The position numbers and the translations under genes are program-made. The notes under the pieces are model-generated. The model was not told the origin of the DNA, searched no databases, and was given only the letters and a program-made list of their open reading frames with translations. A stretch of DNA of 64,000 bases from Shewanella schlegeliana (lineage in GTDB: Bacteria; Pseudomonadota; Gammaproteobacteria; Enterobacterales; Shewanellaceae), in contig NZ_JAESVD010000004.1 of the NCBI RefSeq assembly GCF_016765635.1, positions 186,001-250,000 of the forward strand, in the 5' to 3' direction. Positions 52,646 through 61,924 of the stretch are shown here, piece after piece; positions within the stretch are counted from its first letter, which is position 1, and each line of letters starts with the position of its first letter.

Positions 52646-53911
52646 ATGAAAACTAATACCACGCAACATACAGTCAATTTAAAAGTCGTAGATGCGATGA
52701 TGGGCGCAGGAAAGAGCACTGCCATTCAGCAATACATGAAGGACAACGCACTAGCCTCAAAGTTTGTGTATGTCTCCCCTCTTCTATCTGAACTCGAACG
52801 CTTTCAACAAGACTGCCCAGAGCTAAACTTTAAACAACCAACATCTATGGGTCGAAGCAAAAAGGACTCGTTCATGGATCTAATACTCAATGGATATAAT
52901 GTGGTCACTACACATGCAACACTCCAAAATCTCAGTCACTCTGATGCTGACGAGATTAATGCTGCGGGCTACATCCTTGTCATAGATGAAGCAGTGGAGG
53001 CAATCAAAGTTCCTCCGCCTCTTGGACGCCATCGACTTAGAACCTTGATAGAGTCGGAAGCCTTATCTGTAGCGGCTGACGGCCTTATAACTTGGAACTG
53101 TGCGAGCTTCCCTATTGCTGCTATTGATGACGCAAGAGAGAAAGCACTTGCAGAGGACTGTTGTAACCAAAGCTTGTACTTGATCGGTGGTGAAACCCTC
53201 ATACACCAGTATCCAATCAGTATCCTATCTTCCTTTGAAGAAGTTATCTGTATGACCTACCTATGGGATGGCACCATTTTTGCCCACTATTGTCATATTC
53301 ATAACATCAAGCCAAAGAATATTACCCATGAGCTTGCTTTAATGCGCAATGAAAGTGAACTCAAACAGATAGCCCGTGACAACATCAAGCTATTTGAACC
53401 CCAAAAGGATACTCGAGCCTCTCTAACTCAAACATGGTGGAGTAAAGCACGACCGGCAGTCATCAAGCCTCTTTCCGCTATGGTTACAAGCTTTGTGACC
53501 AACAGAAAGCTAACGTCTGAAAATATTCTCATTACTTGCCCAAAGGCAAACTGGGATTATAAGGATAAAAATGGTCAACATATCAAGTCAGGAAAAGCAC
53601 AAGCCAAAGGAGCAAAGTACACCAAAGCACTTTGGGTCGCTTCAACTTGCAGAGCGACTAACGATTATGCTGACAAGACAGCTGTAATCTATGCACTGAG
53701 CAAATTTGAAAACCCTGCTATTTATAACCACTGTAAAAACAAAGGAGTTGCTTTCGACAAAGACAGATATGCCTTAGCAGAAATGCTCCAGCTCATATGG
53801 CGTGGTTGTATACGAAAAGGTGAACCTATGCACTTGTTTATTGTATGCCCTCGCATGCGAAAGTTGTTTAAGTGTTGGTTAAATGAGTCTGATATTAAAG
53901 TGCTGGCTTAA
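52646..53911 (+). CDS. P-loop helicase-like protein, putative replication protein of the element
   Basis: The 421-residue protein has Walker A VVDAMMGAGKST near residue 15, Walker B-like ILVIDEAVEA near 113, and a C-terminal EMLQLIWRGCIRKGEPMHLF resembling superfamily 2 motif VI (QxxxRxxR). Similar proteins occur in phages and satellites as origin-binding or replicative helicases, by recall. The start could also be the GTG at 52613, which has GGGA upstream. Position next to the integrase supports a role in replication of the excised form. Confidence 0.65.
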   Translation: MKTNTTQHTVNLKVVDAMMGAGKSTAIQQYMKDNALASKFVYVSPLLSELERFQQDCPELNFKQPTSMGRSKKDSFMDLILNGYNVVTTHATLQNLSHSDADEINAAGYILVIDEAVEAIKVPPPLGRHRLRTLIESEALSVAADGLITWNCASFPIAAIDDAREKALAEDCCNQSLYLIGGETLIHQYPISILSSFEEVICMTYLWDGTIFAHYCHIHNIKPKNITHELALMRNESELKQIARDNIKLFEPQKDTRASLTQTWWSKARPAVIKPLSAMVTSFVTNRKLTSENILITCPKANWDYKDKNGQHIKSGKAQAKGAKYTKALWVASTCRATNDYADKTAVIYALSKFENPAIYNHCKNKGVAFDKDRYALAEMLQLIWRGCIRKGEPMHLFIVCPRMRKLFKCWLNESDIKVLA

Positions 53912-53949
53912 ATAGACTAGTAACCTTAAATCAATACTCAAACCTTTCT

Positions 53950-55200
53950 TTACTCCCAATCCAACGCCTTAACCAACTTCAACATGTTCTCTATCTTGTA
54001 CTCTTTGCCATAGCGGTCAAAAGTAATCGAGCCATGAGAATGACCAAGCAAACCTGCGACCATATCAGAGCTAAACTCTTTATGTTTGAGCTGAGTAGCC
54101 ACAGCATGACGAATGCCGTGTAAGGTGTCTCGCTCACCCCAACCTAACTTAGGCTTAAAGGTGTAGAACCATTTAGAGACCTGATGTGAATAACCACGAG
54201 TCGATATCTTCCTGAGTTCTGGGAATAGTCGCTCGTGGCCGCTAGCCTGTAGCTTATCAACAAACTGAAGGAAGCCCATAGCGATTAGCTTAGGGTGAAT
54301 AGGGATGACACGTTCACTGGTCGCAGTCTTAATGGACTGATCTGAATGTGTCGCTCTAATGTGAATGCAGGGATAACCATCAATAACACTAAAGTCATCT
54401 ATATATAGTTGAGCTAACTCCCCTAGCCTCGCGCCAGTATAAGCAGCAAGCCTTGGTAACCATGCACGATAAGGCATCTTATGCTCAGTAGTCGATGGGA
54501 TTTCCCTAAATAGCTGTTTGATTTTGGTCTCGCTCAAGGCATCTCGAGCCTTAGAGGCTTTAACCTTTGCCGACACTTTAATACTTAGGCCTACCATCGG
54601 ATTGTTAATGCCGTAATGAAGAGCTGCCCACTGTAATAGTGCCGAGACTCGAGTCAGCCGCTTATTGACCGTAGATACTGCAAGGTCAGCTTTAGATGAG
54701 AAGTGTCGTTTGTATTCTAATGCCTTAGCCAGTGTGAACTTTTCAAGACTTATATCGCCTAGAAGACCAATCATATCTTTATAGGTCTGACGGTTAACCT
54801 GCTCACTGTGTGGTGACCATGCGCCTTGCTTACGTTTCTCTTGGCAAAACTCTTCTACAACTTGACTAAGTCTTGGGAGCTTAGAATGAATGTTGTTTCT
54901 TTGAGTAGTAATAGTGGGAGCAGCAACCTTGGCAGGTCTTAAGACTTCTTGCGTACAGGCTTGAGTATCAACCGTCTCAGTAGTGCCTTGAGTATTACCA
55001 TCAGCAACACTACGTAACTGACTTAACACTTGCCAAGACTTACGAACGGCTTCAAGACGGTCTCTAGTCGCTAACGACTTTCTGATTTCACGTTTACCAA
55101 GGGAGCTTTGTTGAGCTTCGGGTACGACTATACGCGCATACCAAATGCCATGACGAGATTGAAACAAATATGGGGGAGTTTTATGTAAACCATTTCTCAT
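53950..55200 (-). CDS. int: Tyrosine recombinase (integrase) of the ffs element
   Basis: The 416-residue integrase has an N-terminal DUF6538-like domain (PPYLFQSRHGIWYARIVVPE), a SAM-like core-binding domain (VVEEFCQEKRKQGAWSPHS) and the catalytic domain with all key residues: TGARLGELAQL (Arg), TATSERVIPIHP (Lys region), HGIRHAVATQL (His-x-x-Arg), LLGHSHG (His) and FDRYGKEY (Tyr). I place the start at 55200. The frame stays open to 55344, but that part is translated from the ffs gene and cannot be protein-coding in origin. The gene starts 66 bp after the ffs 3' end on the same strand. Confidence 0.93.
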   Translation of the reverse strand: MRNGLHKTPPYLFQSRHGIWYARIVVPEAQQSSLGKREIRKSLATRDRLEAVRKSWQVLSQLRSVADGNTQGTTETVDTQACTQEVLRPAKVAAPTITTQRNNIHSKLPRLSQVVEEFCQEKRKQGAWSPHSEQVNRQTYKDMIGLLGDISLEKFTLAKALEYKRHFSSKADLAVSTVNKRLTRVSALLQWAALHYGINNPMVGLSIKVSAKVKASKARDALSETKIKQLFREIPSTTEHKMPYRAWLPRLAAYTGARLGELAQLYIDDFSVIDGYPCIHIRATHSDQSIKTATSERVIPIHPKLIAMGFLQFVDKLQASGHERLFPELRKISTRGYSHQVSKWFYTFKPKLGWGERDTLHGIRHAVATQLKHKEFSSDMVAGLLGHSHGSITFDRYGKEYKIENMLKLVKALDWE

Positions 55201-55263
55201 CGAGTGTACCACCAAGTGTATCACCTGAGGTCTTTCTGAGATAAGTCTTTGATTAGACTTTAG

Positions 55264-55363
55264 TTTGGAGGCTCCCCTAGAGCCGCACCCCGGCACATGA
55301 GTCACTTGCTGCGGTTGCTCCCTTCCAGGCCTGGCCGAGTTCACAAGTTATCATTGCGGGGGG
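55264..55363. repeat. Right attachment copy (attR), identical to 46888-46987
   Basis: 100 bp are identical base for base to the left copy. It lies inside the intact ffs gene and covers all but about 14 bases of its 5' end. Confidence 0.95.
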
Positions 55364-55377
55364 ACCCTAGGGTCACC
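55267..55377 (-). ncRNA. ffs: Signal recognition particle 4.5S RNA
   Basis: On the minus strand the core CCAGGCCTGGAAGGGAGCAACC has the SRP apical loop (GGAAGG) and the asymmetric-loop sequences GGGAGCA, AGTGACTC and GTGCCGGGGTG, matching E. coli 4.5S RNA in order. The 5' arm GGTGACCCTAGGGTC pairs over about 15 positions with the 3' arm GGCTCTAGGGGAGCC (a few mismatches). The length of about 111 nt is close to the 114 nt of E. coli. The RNA binds Ffh for co-translational targeting and is essential, so its exact reconstitution by the element matters. End positions are approximate. Confidence 0.93.
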
Positions 55378-55416
55378 ACTGATTTCTTTAGGAGTGTAAC
55401 TCCAAAGAACGGCTGC

Positions 55417-55445
55417 ATTATCTATCATGCATCACTATCAATCAA
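55417..55445 (-). promoter_or_regulatory. Promoter of ffs
   Basis: On the minus strand TTGATT (55445-55440) and GATAAT (55422-55417) are 17 bp apart, about 38 bp before the mature RNA. A short leader with a GGAGTTACACTCC hairpin would be processed off. Confidence 0.6.
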
Positions 55446-55496
55446 GTGATTATCGTCTAACTTGGCCTTGTTTTGGTTCAATCGATGATTCTATAA

Positions 55497-55524
55497 ACAA
55501 AAGCCCTTTTAAAAAAGGGCTTTT
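55497..55524 (-). terminator. Terminator after comEA
   Basis: AAAAGCCCTTTT pairs with AAAAGGGCTTTT with a T-rich end on both strands. It separates comEA from ffs. Confidence 0.8.
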
Positions 55525-55547
55525 AGGGCATTAACGAGTGACAGTCG

Positions 55548-55865
55548 TTATAAACTTAATTGACTGCGGTTTTTCTCAATCAATTTCTCACCAATCCCCT
55601 TTACGTTAGTTAACTGTTCGACAGAACTGAAATTACCATGGGTTTTACGGTACTCCACGATTGCGGCAGCTTTTGACTCACCAATACCATTGAGCGTTGA
55701 TAACTCTTCCGCCGTTGCACTATTAATCTTAATCAATTCTGACTTAGTGACTGATTGTTTGGCTTGCTGCTGGGACGTTGGCTTTTCTACAACTTTGGTT
55801 TCCGCCGCGGCGGGGAAGATTAATGCACTAGATAGGCATAAAACAGACAAAAATACTTTTTTCAT
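55548..55865 (-). CDS. comEA: ComEA-like helix-hairpin-helix DNA-binding protein
   Basis: The 105-residue secreted protein has a signal peptide (VFLSVLCLSSALIFPAAAE), a polar linker and two helix-hairpin-helix motifs: INSATAEELSTLNGIGESKA and SVEQLTNVKGIGEKL. It matches short ComEA of Vibrio and E. coli YbaV, which bind DNA in the periplasm during natural transformation. It is monocistronic and ends in a terminator before ffs. Confidence 0.92.
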   Translation of the reverse strand: MKKVFLSVLCLSSALIFPAAAETKVVEKPTSQQQAKQSVTKSELIKINSATAEELSTLNGIGESKAAAIVEYRKTHGNFSSVEQLTNVKGIGEKLIEKNRSQLSL

Positions 55866-56252
55866 AAACTTCTCCTTTTGTTTATCCTTAAAGGTGTAGC
55901 CTTAATCCCTTTTCCTTGGCCACAAGGTTAATGTAGATCATGGCCTCGGTTTTAGCCAATAGCAGACAACCATCACATGACACCCAGAGTTAAGGTGATC
56001 ATGATCACAGCCGCGACATAATATCTAACTTTCAGTAACTTGTACCTCTTCAGTGTTAAATGCCTCTTTGACACATAAATTTCGAAATAACAAAACAAGC
56101 TAAAGTGATTAACACCTTGCATTCAGCAAAAGCGTGACAGACAGCACGCTTACAACGGGTCAAACTTGAAAGTTTTTAACCTATTTTAAAATTTTGAACT
56201 TAAGTAAACCTAGACTAGAGTGAGCCAACCTAAAATAATAATGGACATTCTA
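55866..56252. other. Intergenic region between comEA and the SLC13 gene
   Basis: The region contains divergent promoters for comEA and the SLC13 gene and the CRP-like site at 55994-56009. No gene is seen. Confidence 0.5.
55994..56009. promoter_or_regulatory. Candidate CRP site
   Basis: GGTGA-TCATGA-TCACA matches TGTGA-N6-TCACA at all but the first base. It lies between comEA and the SLC13 gene, both plausible CRP targets. Confidence 0.5.
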
Positions 56253-57647
56253 ATGTCATTTGAATCAACAAAAGTACCCGATAATACTGATGGCAAAATG
56301 TCAAAACAGCAGAAAAAGCTTGTCATTCTCGCTGCAGATATTCTGCTGTTATTTTGTATGTATAATTTTCTTCCCTTCGAACAAGGCGTCAATACAGGGC
56401 TATCCTTACTCGTGTTTGCCGCAATATTGTGGCTAACTGAAGCAATTCATATCAGTGTCACAGCGATTCTCATTCCTATCTTAGCGGTTCTATTTGGCGT
56501 ATTCGAAACCCAAGCTGCAATGAGTCACTTTGCAAACCCCATTATCTATCTGTTCTTTGGTGGATTTGTGCTAGCAGCTGCCCTTAACCATCAAGGAATA
56601 GATAAAGTGATTGCCCAGAAGGTTCTGGGGGCCTCTAAGGGGCGCTTATCTGTTGCCTGTCTGATGCTATTTGGGATCACAGCGGGTCTATCTATGTGGA
56701 TCAGCAACACGGCAACAACCGCGATGATGCTACCACTCGCACTTGGGATCTTGCATCAAATTGATATTAAGAAGCACAAGAGCACCTACCTATTTATGCT
56801 ACTAGGTATCGCCTATTCGGCAAACATCGGCGGTATTGGTACCTTAGTCGGTAGCCCGCCTAACGCGATTGCTGCGGCTCAGGTTGGCTTGTCATTCGCT
56901 GATTGGCTCGAGTTTGGTCTAGTAACTGTTGCCATTATGCTTCCTATGATGCTTATTGCACTCTACATGTACCTTAAGCCAGATCTATCTATGATCTGCG
57001 AAGTAAAGACAGAGAAACACTCTCTTACTTTTCAAGCCCAACTCACGCTACTGATCTTCATCACAACAGTATGTTGCTGGATCTTCAGTAAGCCGATTTC
57101 ACAAGCCTTAGGCGGAATAGCTAAATTCGACACCATTGTGGCACTCAGTGCGGTGGTTCTTTTAGCGGGCCTTGGCTTAGTAAACTGGAAGAAAATCGAA
57201 ACGACGACTGACTGGGGTGTACTTATCCTGTTCGGCGGTGGATTAACCTTAAGTGCAGTGTTAAAGGCAACGGGGACTAGCGTGTTCTTAGCTCACTGGA
57301 TCACCGATATTTTCGGTAATACCCATATGGCGCTATTCACCTTTGCTGTCATTGCTTTCGTAGTGATGCTAACTGAATTTGCCAGTAATACCGCCAGTGC
57401 AGCATTGTTAGTTCCGGTGTTTGCCGCCATCGCCGAAGCTCTTGGCCTCTCTCCTGTCATGCTTTCAGTGTTGATAGGTATCGCCGCCTCTTGCGCCTTT
57501 ATGTTGCCCGTTGCGACGCCTCCTAACGCTATCGTTTATGGCTCTGGCTATATCAAACAGTCGGAGATGATGAAGGCAGGTGTGATCATCAACTTTATCA
57601 GCATGGTCGTACTCTATATCATCGCCCATACTTTCTGGGAAATCTAA
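56253..57647 (+). CDS. SLC13/DASS sodium-coupled anion transporter (VcINDY-like)
   Basis: The 464-residue membrane protein has two inverted repeats each with the SNT signature: [18 protein letters not shown] and [18 protein letters not shown], which form the sodium and carboxylate sites. [13 protein letters not shown] and [16 protein letters not shown] are also typical. The relative VcINDY imports succinate, so C4-dicarboxylate uptake is likely. The start is uncertain among ATGs at 56241, 56253 and 56298; none has a strong binding site. Confidence 0.9.
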   Translation: MSFESTKVPDNTDGKMSKQQKKLVILAADILLLFCMYNFLPFEQGVNTGLSLLVFAAILWLTEAIHISVTAILIPILAVLFGVFETQAAMSHFANPIIYLFFGGFVLAAALNHQGIDKVIAQKVLGASKGRLSVACLMLFGITAGLSMWISNTATTAMMLPLALGILHQIDIKKHKSTYLFMLLGIAYSANIGGIGTLVGSPPNAIAAAQVGLSFADWLEFGLVTVAIMLPMMLIALYMYLKPDLSMICEVKTEKHSLTFQAQLTLLIFITTVCCWIFSKPISQALGGIAKFDTIVALSAVVLLAGLGLVNWKKIETTTDWGVLILFGGGLTLSAVLKATGTSVFLAHWITDIFGNTHMALFTFAVIAFVVMLTEFASNTASAALLVPVFAAIAEALGLSPVMLSVLIGIAASCAFMLPVATPPNAIVYGSGYIKQSEMMKAGVIINFISMVVLYIIAHTFWEI

Positions 57648-57656
57648 AACATAATC

Positions 57657-57687
57657 GCCCTGCCTATCTTTGGCAGGGCTAGTTTCT
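57657..57687. terminator. Terminator between convergent genes
   Basis: GCCCTGCC and GGCAGGGC form an 8-bp stem, followed by TAGTTTCT. Confidence 0.7.
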
Positions 57688-57725
57688 CGTAATCGACTGA
57701 CATAGCACCGGCATAACTCTCACTA

Positions 57726-58907
57726 TTATTTTAAATTTACCAATCCATCTTCAAGTGCCTGAATAATATCTTCAATGGATTCTAGGCCGACAGAGATCCT
57801 TAATAGATTATCGGTGATCCCGGCGGCAATACGCTCCTCTTCGGTATAGGGTGAATGGGTCATTGATGCTGGATGCTGAATTAATGATTCCGCATCCCCA
57901 AGGCTGACCGCAATAGAAAATAGTGAAATCTGATTAATGAAGTTGATTGACTGCTCAAGACTCGCATCTAACTCAAAGGCGATAACACCGCCCGCTCTGC
58001 GCATCTGTGAGCCTAGTAACTTATGTCCCCCATGGCTTTCAAGCCCTGGGTAATACACATTTGACACTTTTGGATGATGCTCAAGGTAGTTTGCCACGGC
58101 CTCCGCATTATCACAGTGACGTGCGAGACGCACATCTAAGGTTTTTAGCCCTCGCAAAATCAACCAAGCATCGTGGGGAGATATCACCGCGCCAACATCT
58201 TTAAGCACCTCGAACTTAATCACTTCCATCTGCTCATAACTGGCACATACAATCCCAGCTATCACATCACCATGACCATTGAGGTATTTAGTGGCACTAT
58301 GAACAACAATGTCGATGCCATGTTTAATCGGTTGCTGCAGCAGAGGCGTCATAAAGGTGTTATCCACTATGCTGACGAGATTATGCTCCTTAGCGATTTG
58401 TGCGATTACATCGAGGTTGAAGACATTGAGATGTGGGTTAACTGGCGTCTCACAAAATATCACTTTAGTGTTGGGCTTTATCGCGGCTTCAATGGCGGCT
58501 TCATCGATAAAGTTAACCAGAGTCACCTCTATGCCAAACTTAGCCAGTTGTGAAGTCATTAAGGCGAAGGTACAGCCATAGACGGCATGGGATGCCACTA
58601 AGTGATCGCCATGACTTAAGTTAGCTAATAAGGCTGCCGATACCGCTGCCATCCCTGAAGCGGTTGCAGCGGCGGCATCACTGCCCTCTAGGGCGGCAAT
58701 TTTACGCTCAAGCTCCGCCGTTGTCGGATTGCCTAATCGAGTATAAATATAACCTTGCTCACTTCCCGAAAACCTCGCAGCTCCCTGCTCTGCGCTGTCA
58801 AACACAAACGTTGCGCTCTGGCACAGAGGCGTCACTAGGGCGCCGGACTCGTTACTTTCACGCCCTGCGTGGATCACTTTTGTGGCAAGCTGCCATCTGT
58901 CTTGCAT
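57726..58907 (-). CDS. megL: Methionine gamma-lyase (PLP enzyme)
   Basis: The 393-residue Cys/Met metabolism PLP enzyme has the lysine motif SATKYLNGHGD, YTRLGNPTT, ATASGMAAVSAAL and SLGDAESLIQHPASMTHSPY. The segment YGCTFALMTSQL places a Cys where methionine gamma-lyases have the active-site Cys116 and cystathionine enzymes usually do not. It should split methionine into methanethiol, 2-oxobutyrate and ammonia. I rank gamma-lyase above cystathionine gamma-synthase for that reason. Confidence 0.85.
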   Translation of the reverse strand: MQDRWQLATKVIHAGRESNESGALVTPLCQSATFVFDSAEQGAARFSGSEQGYIYTRLGNPTTAELERKIAALEGSDAAAATASGMAAVSAALLANLSHGDHLVASHAVYGCTFALMTSQLAKFGIEVTLVNFIDEAAIEAAIKPNTKVIFCETPVNPHLNVFNLDVIAQIAKEHNLVSIVDNTFMTPLLQQPIKHGIDIVVHSATKYLNGHGDVIAGIVCASYEQMEVIKFEVLKDVGAVISPHDAWLILRGLKTLDVRLARHCDNAEAVANYLEHHPKVSNVYYPGLESHGGHKLLGSQMRRAGGVIAFELDASLEQSINFINQISLFSIAVSLGDAESLIQHPASMTHSPYTEEERIAAGITDNLLRISVGLESIEDIIQALEDGLVNLK

Positions 58908-59282
58908 AGTATTCTCCCAACTTGATGACGACTGATCTTTTAATAGTTGTTGATATCAGTTCTTTTCTTTGCCGAAAATTCTTGGCCGAATTTGCCAACC
59001 AGTTCAAAAAAGCAATTGAACAAAAGTTGGTATCAAATCAAGATGAACGAGTCTGAGTAAAGATCATACTATTTAAATACAATTTGCCACACTTAGCTTG
59101 TAAAGGGATTGTTACATACCAACATATAGCGGAGGGGGATATCGAATGATTAGGCCGCATCTAGCGGCCTATGATGAACAAGACTATTGTTCTAGACTAC
59201 TGAACGAGTCTATGTGTGATTAGCTCTAGCTTGAGTAAACATAAAAGAGCCGCTGCGAAAGCGGTTTAGCTTTTAATGAGAA
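58908..59282. other. Intergenic region between ycjF and megL
   Basis: It contains the megL promoter region and the ycjF terminator at 59243-59275. No gene is seen and no MetJ box was found by eye. Confidence 0.5.
59243..59275 (-). terminator. Terminator after ycjF
   Basis: CCGCT and AGCGG with flanking A/T-rich pairing make a hairpin; TTTT follows on the minus strand. Confidence 0.65.
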
Positions 59283-60383
59283 TTAGTCCTTATAAACTTT
59301 ACTCTTCTCGGCTTTAACGGTTTTAGACAGCACGCTCGCCGATAGCTCTTTTAAACTCAGTAGCAACTCTTTATGGATCCCAGATAACTTTGGTTTAGAC
59401 TGCACATTAAACTCAAGCGGACGACACAGTGCCATGGCTTGATAACCCAGTCGTGCGGTTAATAGTCCGCCCCCTAAGCCTTGACCGAGTCTCGCAGAGA
59501 GTTTACCTGACATCTCAACCGACAATAACTGTGTGCCTAAGTCAGTAATTATCTCACTTGAGCCAGCATAGATAATATTACCGATAATACTGCGGATCAG
59601 CTTTATTCGGCTCCAATAGCCTAGCTCTACCCCATAGCAAGCGGCGAGCTTATTAATCATGCTCTGATTGCGCCAAAGAATGATTGCCATATCCAATGCC
59701 GCTAGCGGGCTAGCTGCGAGGAGCAGTGCCGACTCCTGAGCGAATCGACGCACGATTTTCTTAGCGACTAAATCTCGTTCGGTTAACACAATGGAGTCGA
59801 ACAACATCAACTTCTCGGCATCGTTATGCTCGGGCGTGATACTTTGTTCAAATTTGACCAGTTCAGTAGTTTTTGGCAGCTTAGCAACAATCCCATCGAT
59901 AAATGAGTCCGCCTCTCCCATCTGCATACTGTGCACTAAACGGTTACCGATTGACTGGCTATCTTCGACATGCTTAAGCGCTTTAAGCTTACGCCACTCC
60001 ACAAAGGTTACTTTACCCGCCCAAAGCATGACTAATGCCGTGACACCAGCATATAAGCCGAATAACCAACTACTCTGCATAAAAGCGGCTTGTAGCCCTA
60101 AAAAGGCTTCTACTAAAATCACCACTGTAACGCCCGCTAAACACAATTTGCCTAACCAACTGCGTTTACCCATAGCAGGCTTATCTTGTTCTAAATCAAC
60201 GGGTTCAAAACCAGAAAAATGCTCATCGACAAGGTTGTTAAGCTCAGGTTCGGCCATTGTTTCAGTTTCAATAAATTCAACTTTGGACTCGAAGCTGACG
60301 CCGTGAGCAAGCTTTGATTCAGGCTCTTTAGCATCGCTATCAAATCGCTGCTGCTTTCTAATGGAATTATCACCTTGTGACAT
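59283..60383 (-). CDS. ycjF: YcjF family membrane protein
   Basis: The 366-residue protein has a polar N-terminal 70 residues, two membrane helices (LAGVTVVILVEAFLGLQAAF and SWLFGLYAGVTALVMLWAG) and the DUF697-like domain with SPLAALDMAIILWRNQ and IIGNIIYAGSSEI. It is a usual partner of YcjX and member of the Psp regulon. The gene follows ycjX by 20 bp. Confidence 0.9.
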   Translation of the reverse strand: MSQGDNSIRKQQRFDSDAKEPESKLAHGVSFESKVEFIETETMAEPELNNLVDEHFSGFEPVDLEQDKPAMGKRSWLGKLCLAGVTVVILVEAFLGLQAAFMQSSWLFGLYAGVTALVMLWAGKVTFVEWRKLKALKHVEDSQSIGNRLVHSMQMGEADSFIDGIVAKLPKTTELVKFEQSITPEHNDAEKLMLFDSIVLTERDLVAKKIVRRFAQESALLLAASPLAALDMAIILWRNQSMINKLAACYGVELGYWSRIKLIRSIIGNIIYAGSSEIITDLGTQLLSVEMSGKLSARLGQGLGGGLLTARLGYQAMALCRPLEFNVQSKPKLSGIHKELLLSLKELSASVLSKTVKAEKSKVYKD

Positions 60384-60403
60384 AACGGCTCACTTACTCA
60401 AAA

Positions 60404-61849
60404 TCACTTTAACTTATCACCCAGCAGATACTGCAACACATGGTCTAACCGTATGTGTTCAAAATCGGCATTACTGCGCTGGGTATTTTGATTGATAGCG
60501 GGGGCAAAATTGATAAACTCAAACCCCTGCTTATCCCAAAAATCGGAGGCGGGTAGAGACTTAGGCACCTCTCCGGGAAACAGCGTCACAGATTGACGTT
60601 GCCCAAGCTCACAGCCACGAACCACTTCAATTTCTTTGCCATCTTGTTTCACCATGCCGTGGCTGGTTGATTTAATGGCACTGATCGCCATAGTCTCGAC
60701 TTCACAACCTTCAAACTTGGCATACTGTTGACTCTGATGCACAAGCTGAGTCAGGAGCGACAATACATTGCCCTGCTGATCTCGCGTCACATGGTCAACC
60801 TTACTTGCGGCAAACAGTAACTTGTCGATTTTGGGTGCAAATAGACGTTTCAGCAGACTCGATTGGCCGAAGTGAAAACTCTCCATCACTGCATGAATCG
60901 CCGACTTCATATCATCAAACTGGGCACGCCCCCGATTGAGCGGCGTAAAACAATCAACCAGCACCAGTTGCCGATCAAACTTTGCAAAGTAATCCTGATA
61001 GAATGGTTTAACTACACGGCTGACATACTCTTTATAACGCCGCTTTAAGGTGTGATAAAAACTATTAGACTCTGACTGCTCCAGTGCTTGAAGCTCTGCA
61101 TCACCGATATGAATCAAAGGGAACAGAGCCAAAACGGGTGTGCCATCTAACTCACCTGGTAATAATAACCGACCGGGCTGTGCGTAATAGAAACCATGCT
61201 GACTCACGCAGTCTTGTAATACTTTTTGGTATAGGTCTGCAATCTCTTGCAGCTTAAGTTCATCGGCAGGGCTTGCAAGATTTACGCTACTTAGCGTAAC
61301 TGAGAATGCACTAAAATATTCCGAGCGTTCAAAGACTGATTTTCGCTCGAGTTGTGCATTAGACCACTGCTGAAATGACAGCTTTAGCATCGGCAGATCC
61401 AGTAACCACTCTCCAGGATAGTCGACGATGTCTAAATACAGGGTCGCACTATCGGTGACTTTAGCTAACAAGCCTTTTGCTGGACGGTACTTAATGGCAA
61501 GTCGTAGCTCACTAATATTACGGGTGGAAACTGGCCAAGATTTAGGCTCAGTGGTTAAAGACTTTATCGCTGCGTCATAATTAAAGCTTGGAATGGTCAA
61601 GTCTGGCTGCATATCTCGCTTAACGCCATAGAGCCTGCCATCTCTAGCAACTTGCCATAAAGGCAGTTGTGAGCTTGTCTCGGCAATACCGGAATGAAGC
61701 AGCTGATTGACTAAACCTGTAATAAAAGCTGTTTTACCCGCTCCGGCTAGTCCCGTGACCGCTAATCGTAAATTTCTATCTGTGGTTCTTAGCGCAACGG
61801 CTTGAGTATTCTTACCGAGTTTTCGAAGTGACTGTTTAAGACTCGCCAT
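60404..61849 (-). CDS. ycjX: YcjX family GTP-binding protein
   Basis: The 481-residue protein has the P-loop GLAGAGKTAFITGL near residue 34, LYLDIVDYPGEWLLDLP as the switch/Walker B region, and LLFAASKVDHVT in place of the NKxD motif, as in the DUF463/YcjX family. It is a stress-linked GTPase-like protein of the Psp regulon; its activity is poorly known. It is downstream of pspABC. Confidence 0.92.
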   Translation of the reverse strand: MASLKQSLRKLGKNTQAVALRTTDRNLRLAVTGLAGAGKTAFITGLVNQLLHSGIAETSSQLPLWQVARDGRLYGVKRDMQPDLTIPSFNYDAAIKSLTTEPKSWPVSTRNISELRLAIKYRPAKGLLAKVTDSATLYLDIVDYPGEWLLDLPMLKLSFQQWSNAQLERKSVFERSEYFSAFSVTLSSVNLASPADELKLQEIADLYQKVLQDCVSQHGFYYAQPGRLLLPGELDGTPVLALFPLIHIGDAELQALEQSESNSFYHTLKRRYKEYVSRVVKPFYQDYFAKFDRQLVLVDCFTPLNRGRAQFDDMKSAIHAVMESFHFGQSSLLKRLFAPKIDKLLFAASKVDHVTRDQQGNVLSLLTQLVHQSQQYAKFEGCEVETMAISAIKSTSHGMVKQDGKEIEVVRGCELGQRQSVTLFPGEVPKSLPASDFWDKQGFEFINFAPAINQNTQRSNADFEHIRLDHVLQYLLGDKLK

Positions 61850-61924
61850 AAAATGAAGTGAAACCCGTATGAGATAGTTCTAGGGCAGTATAGCCTGCCC
61901 CGTCATTGAACTATAGATGATTGA

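Larger units (their letters stand above)
46888..55363. mobile_element. Integrative element in the SRP RNA gene ffs (about 8.4 kb)
   Basis: The 100-bp identical direct repeats at both ends, a tyrosine integrase at the right end pointing inward, and the reconstitution of a full ffs on that side define an integrated element. Cargo includes a small unknown gene, a PD-(D/E)XK-like protein, a GIY-YIG-like protein, a DUF4062 protein, a serine recombinase and a helicase-like protein. There are no capsid, tail, conjugation or relaxase genes, so it resembles a satellite or minimal genomic island that depends on a helper for spread. Confidence 0.88.

Noticed and set aside
55201..55344. Longer integrase reading frame with 48 extra N-terminal residues
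   Set aside because: The extra part is translated from the ffs RNA gene; protein homology begins at about MRNGLHKTPPYLF.
57726..58907. Cystathionine gamma-synthase (metB)
   Set aside because: The Cys in YGCTFAL points to methionine gamma-lyase; no metL or MetJ box is adjacent.
59791..60306. 171-codon frame antisense to ycjF
   Set aside because: It lies entirely inside ycjF, is low complexity (Ser/Thr/Lys) and has no family.
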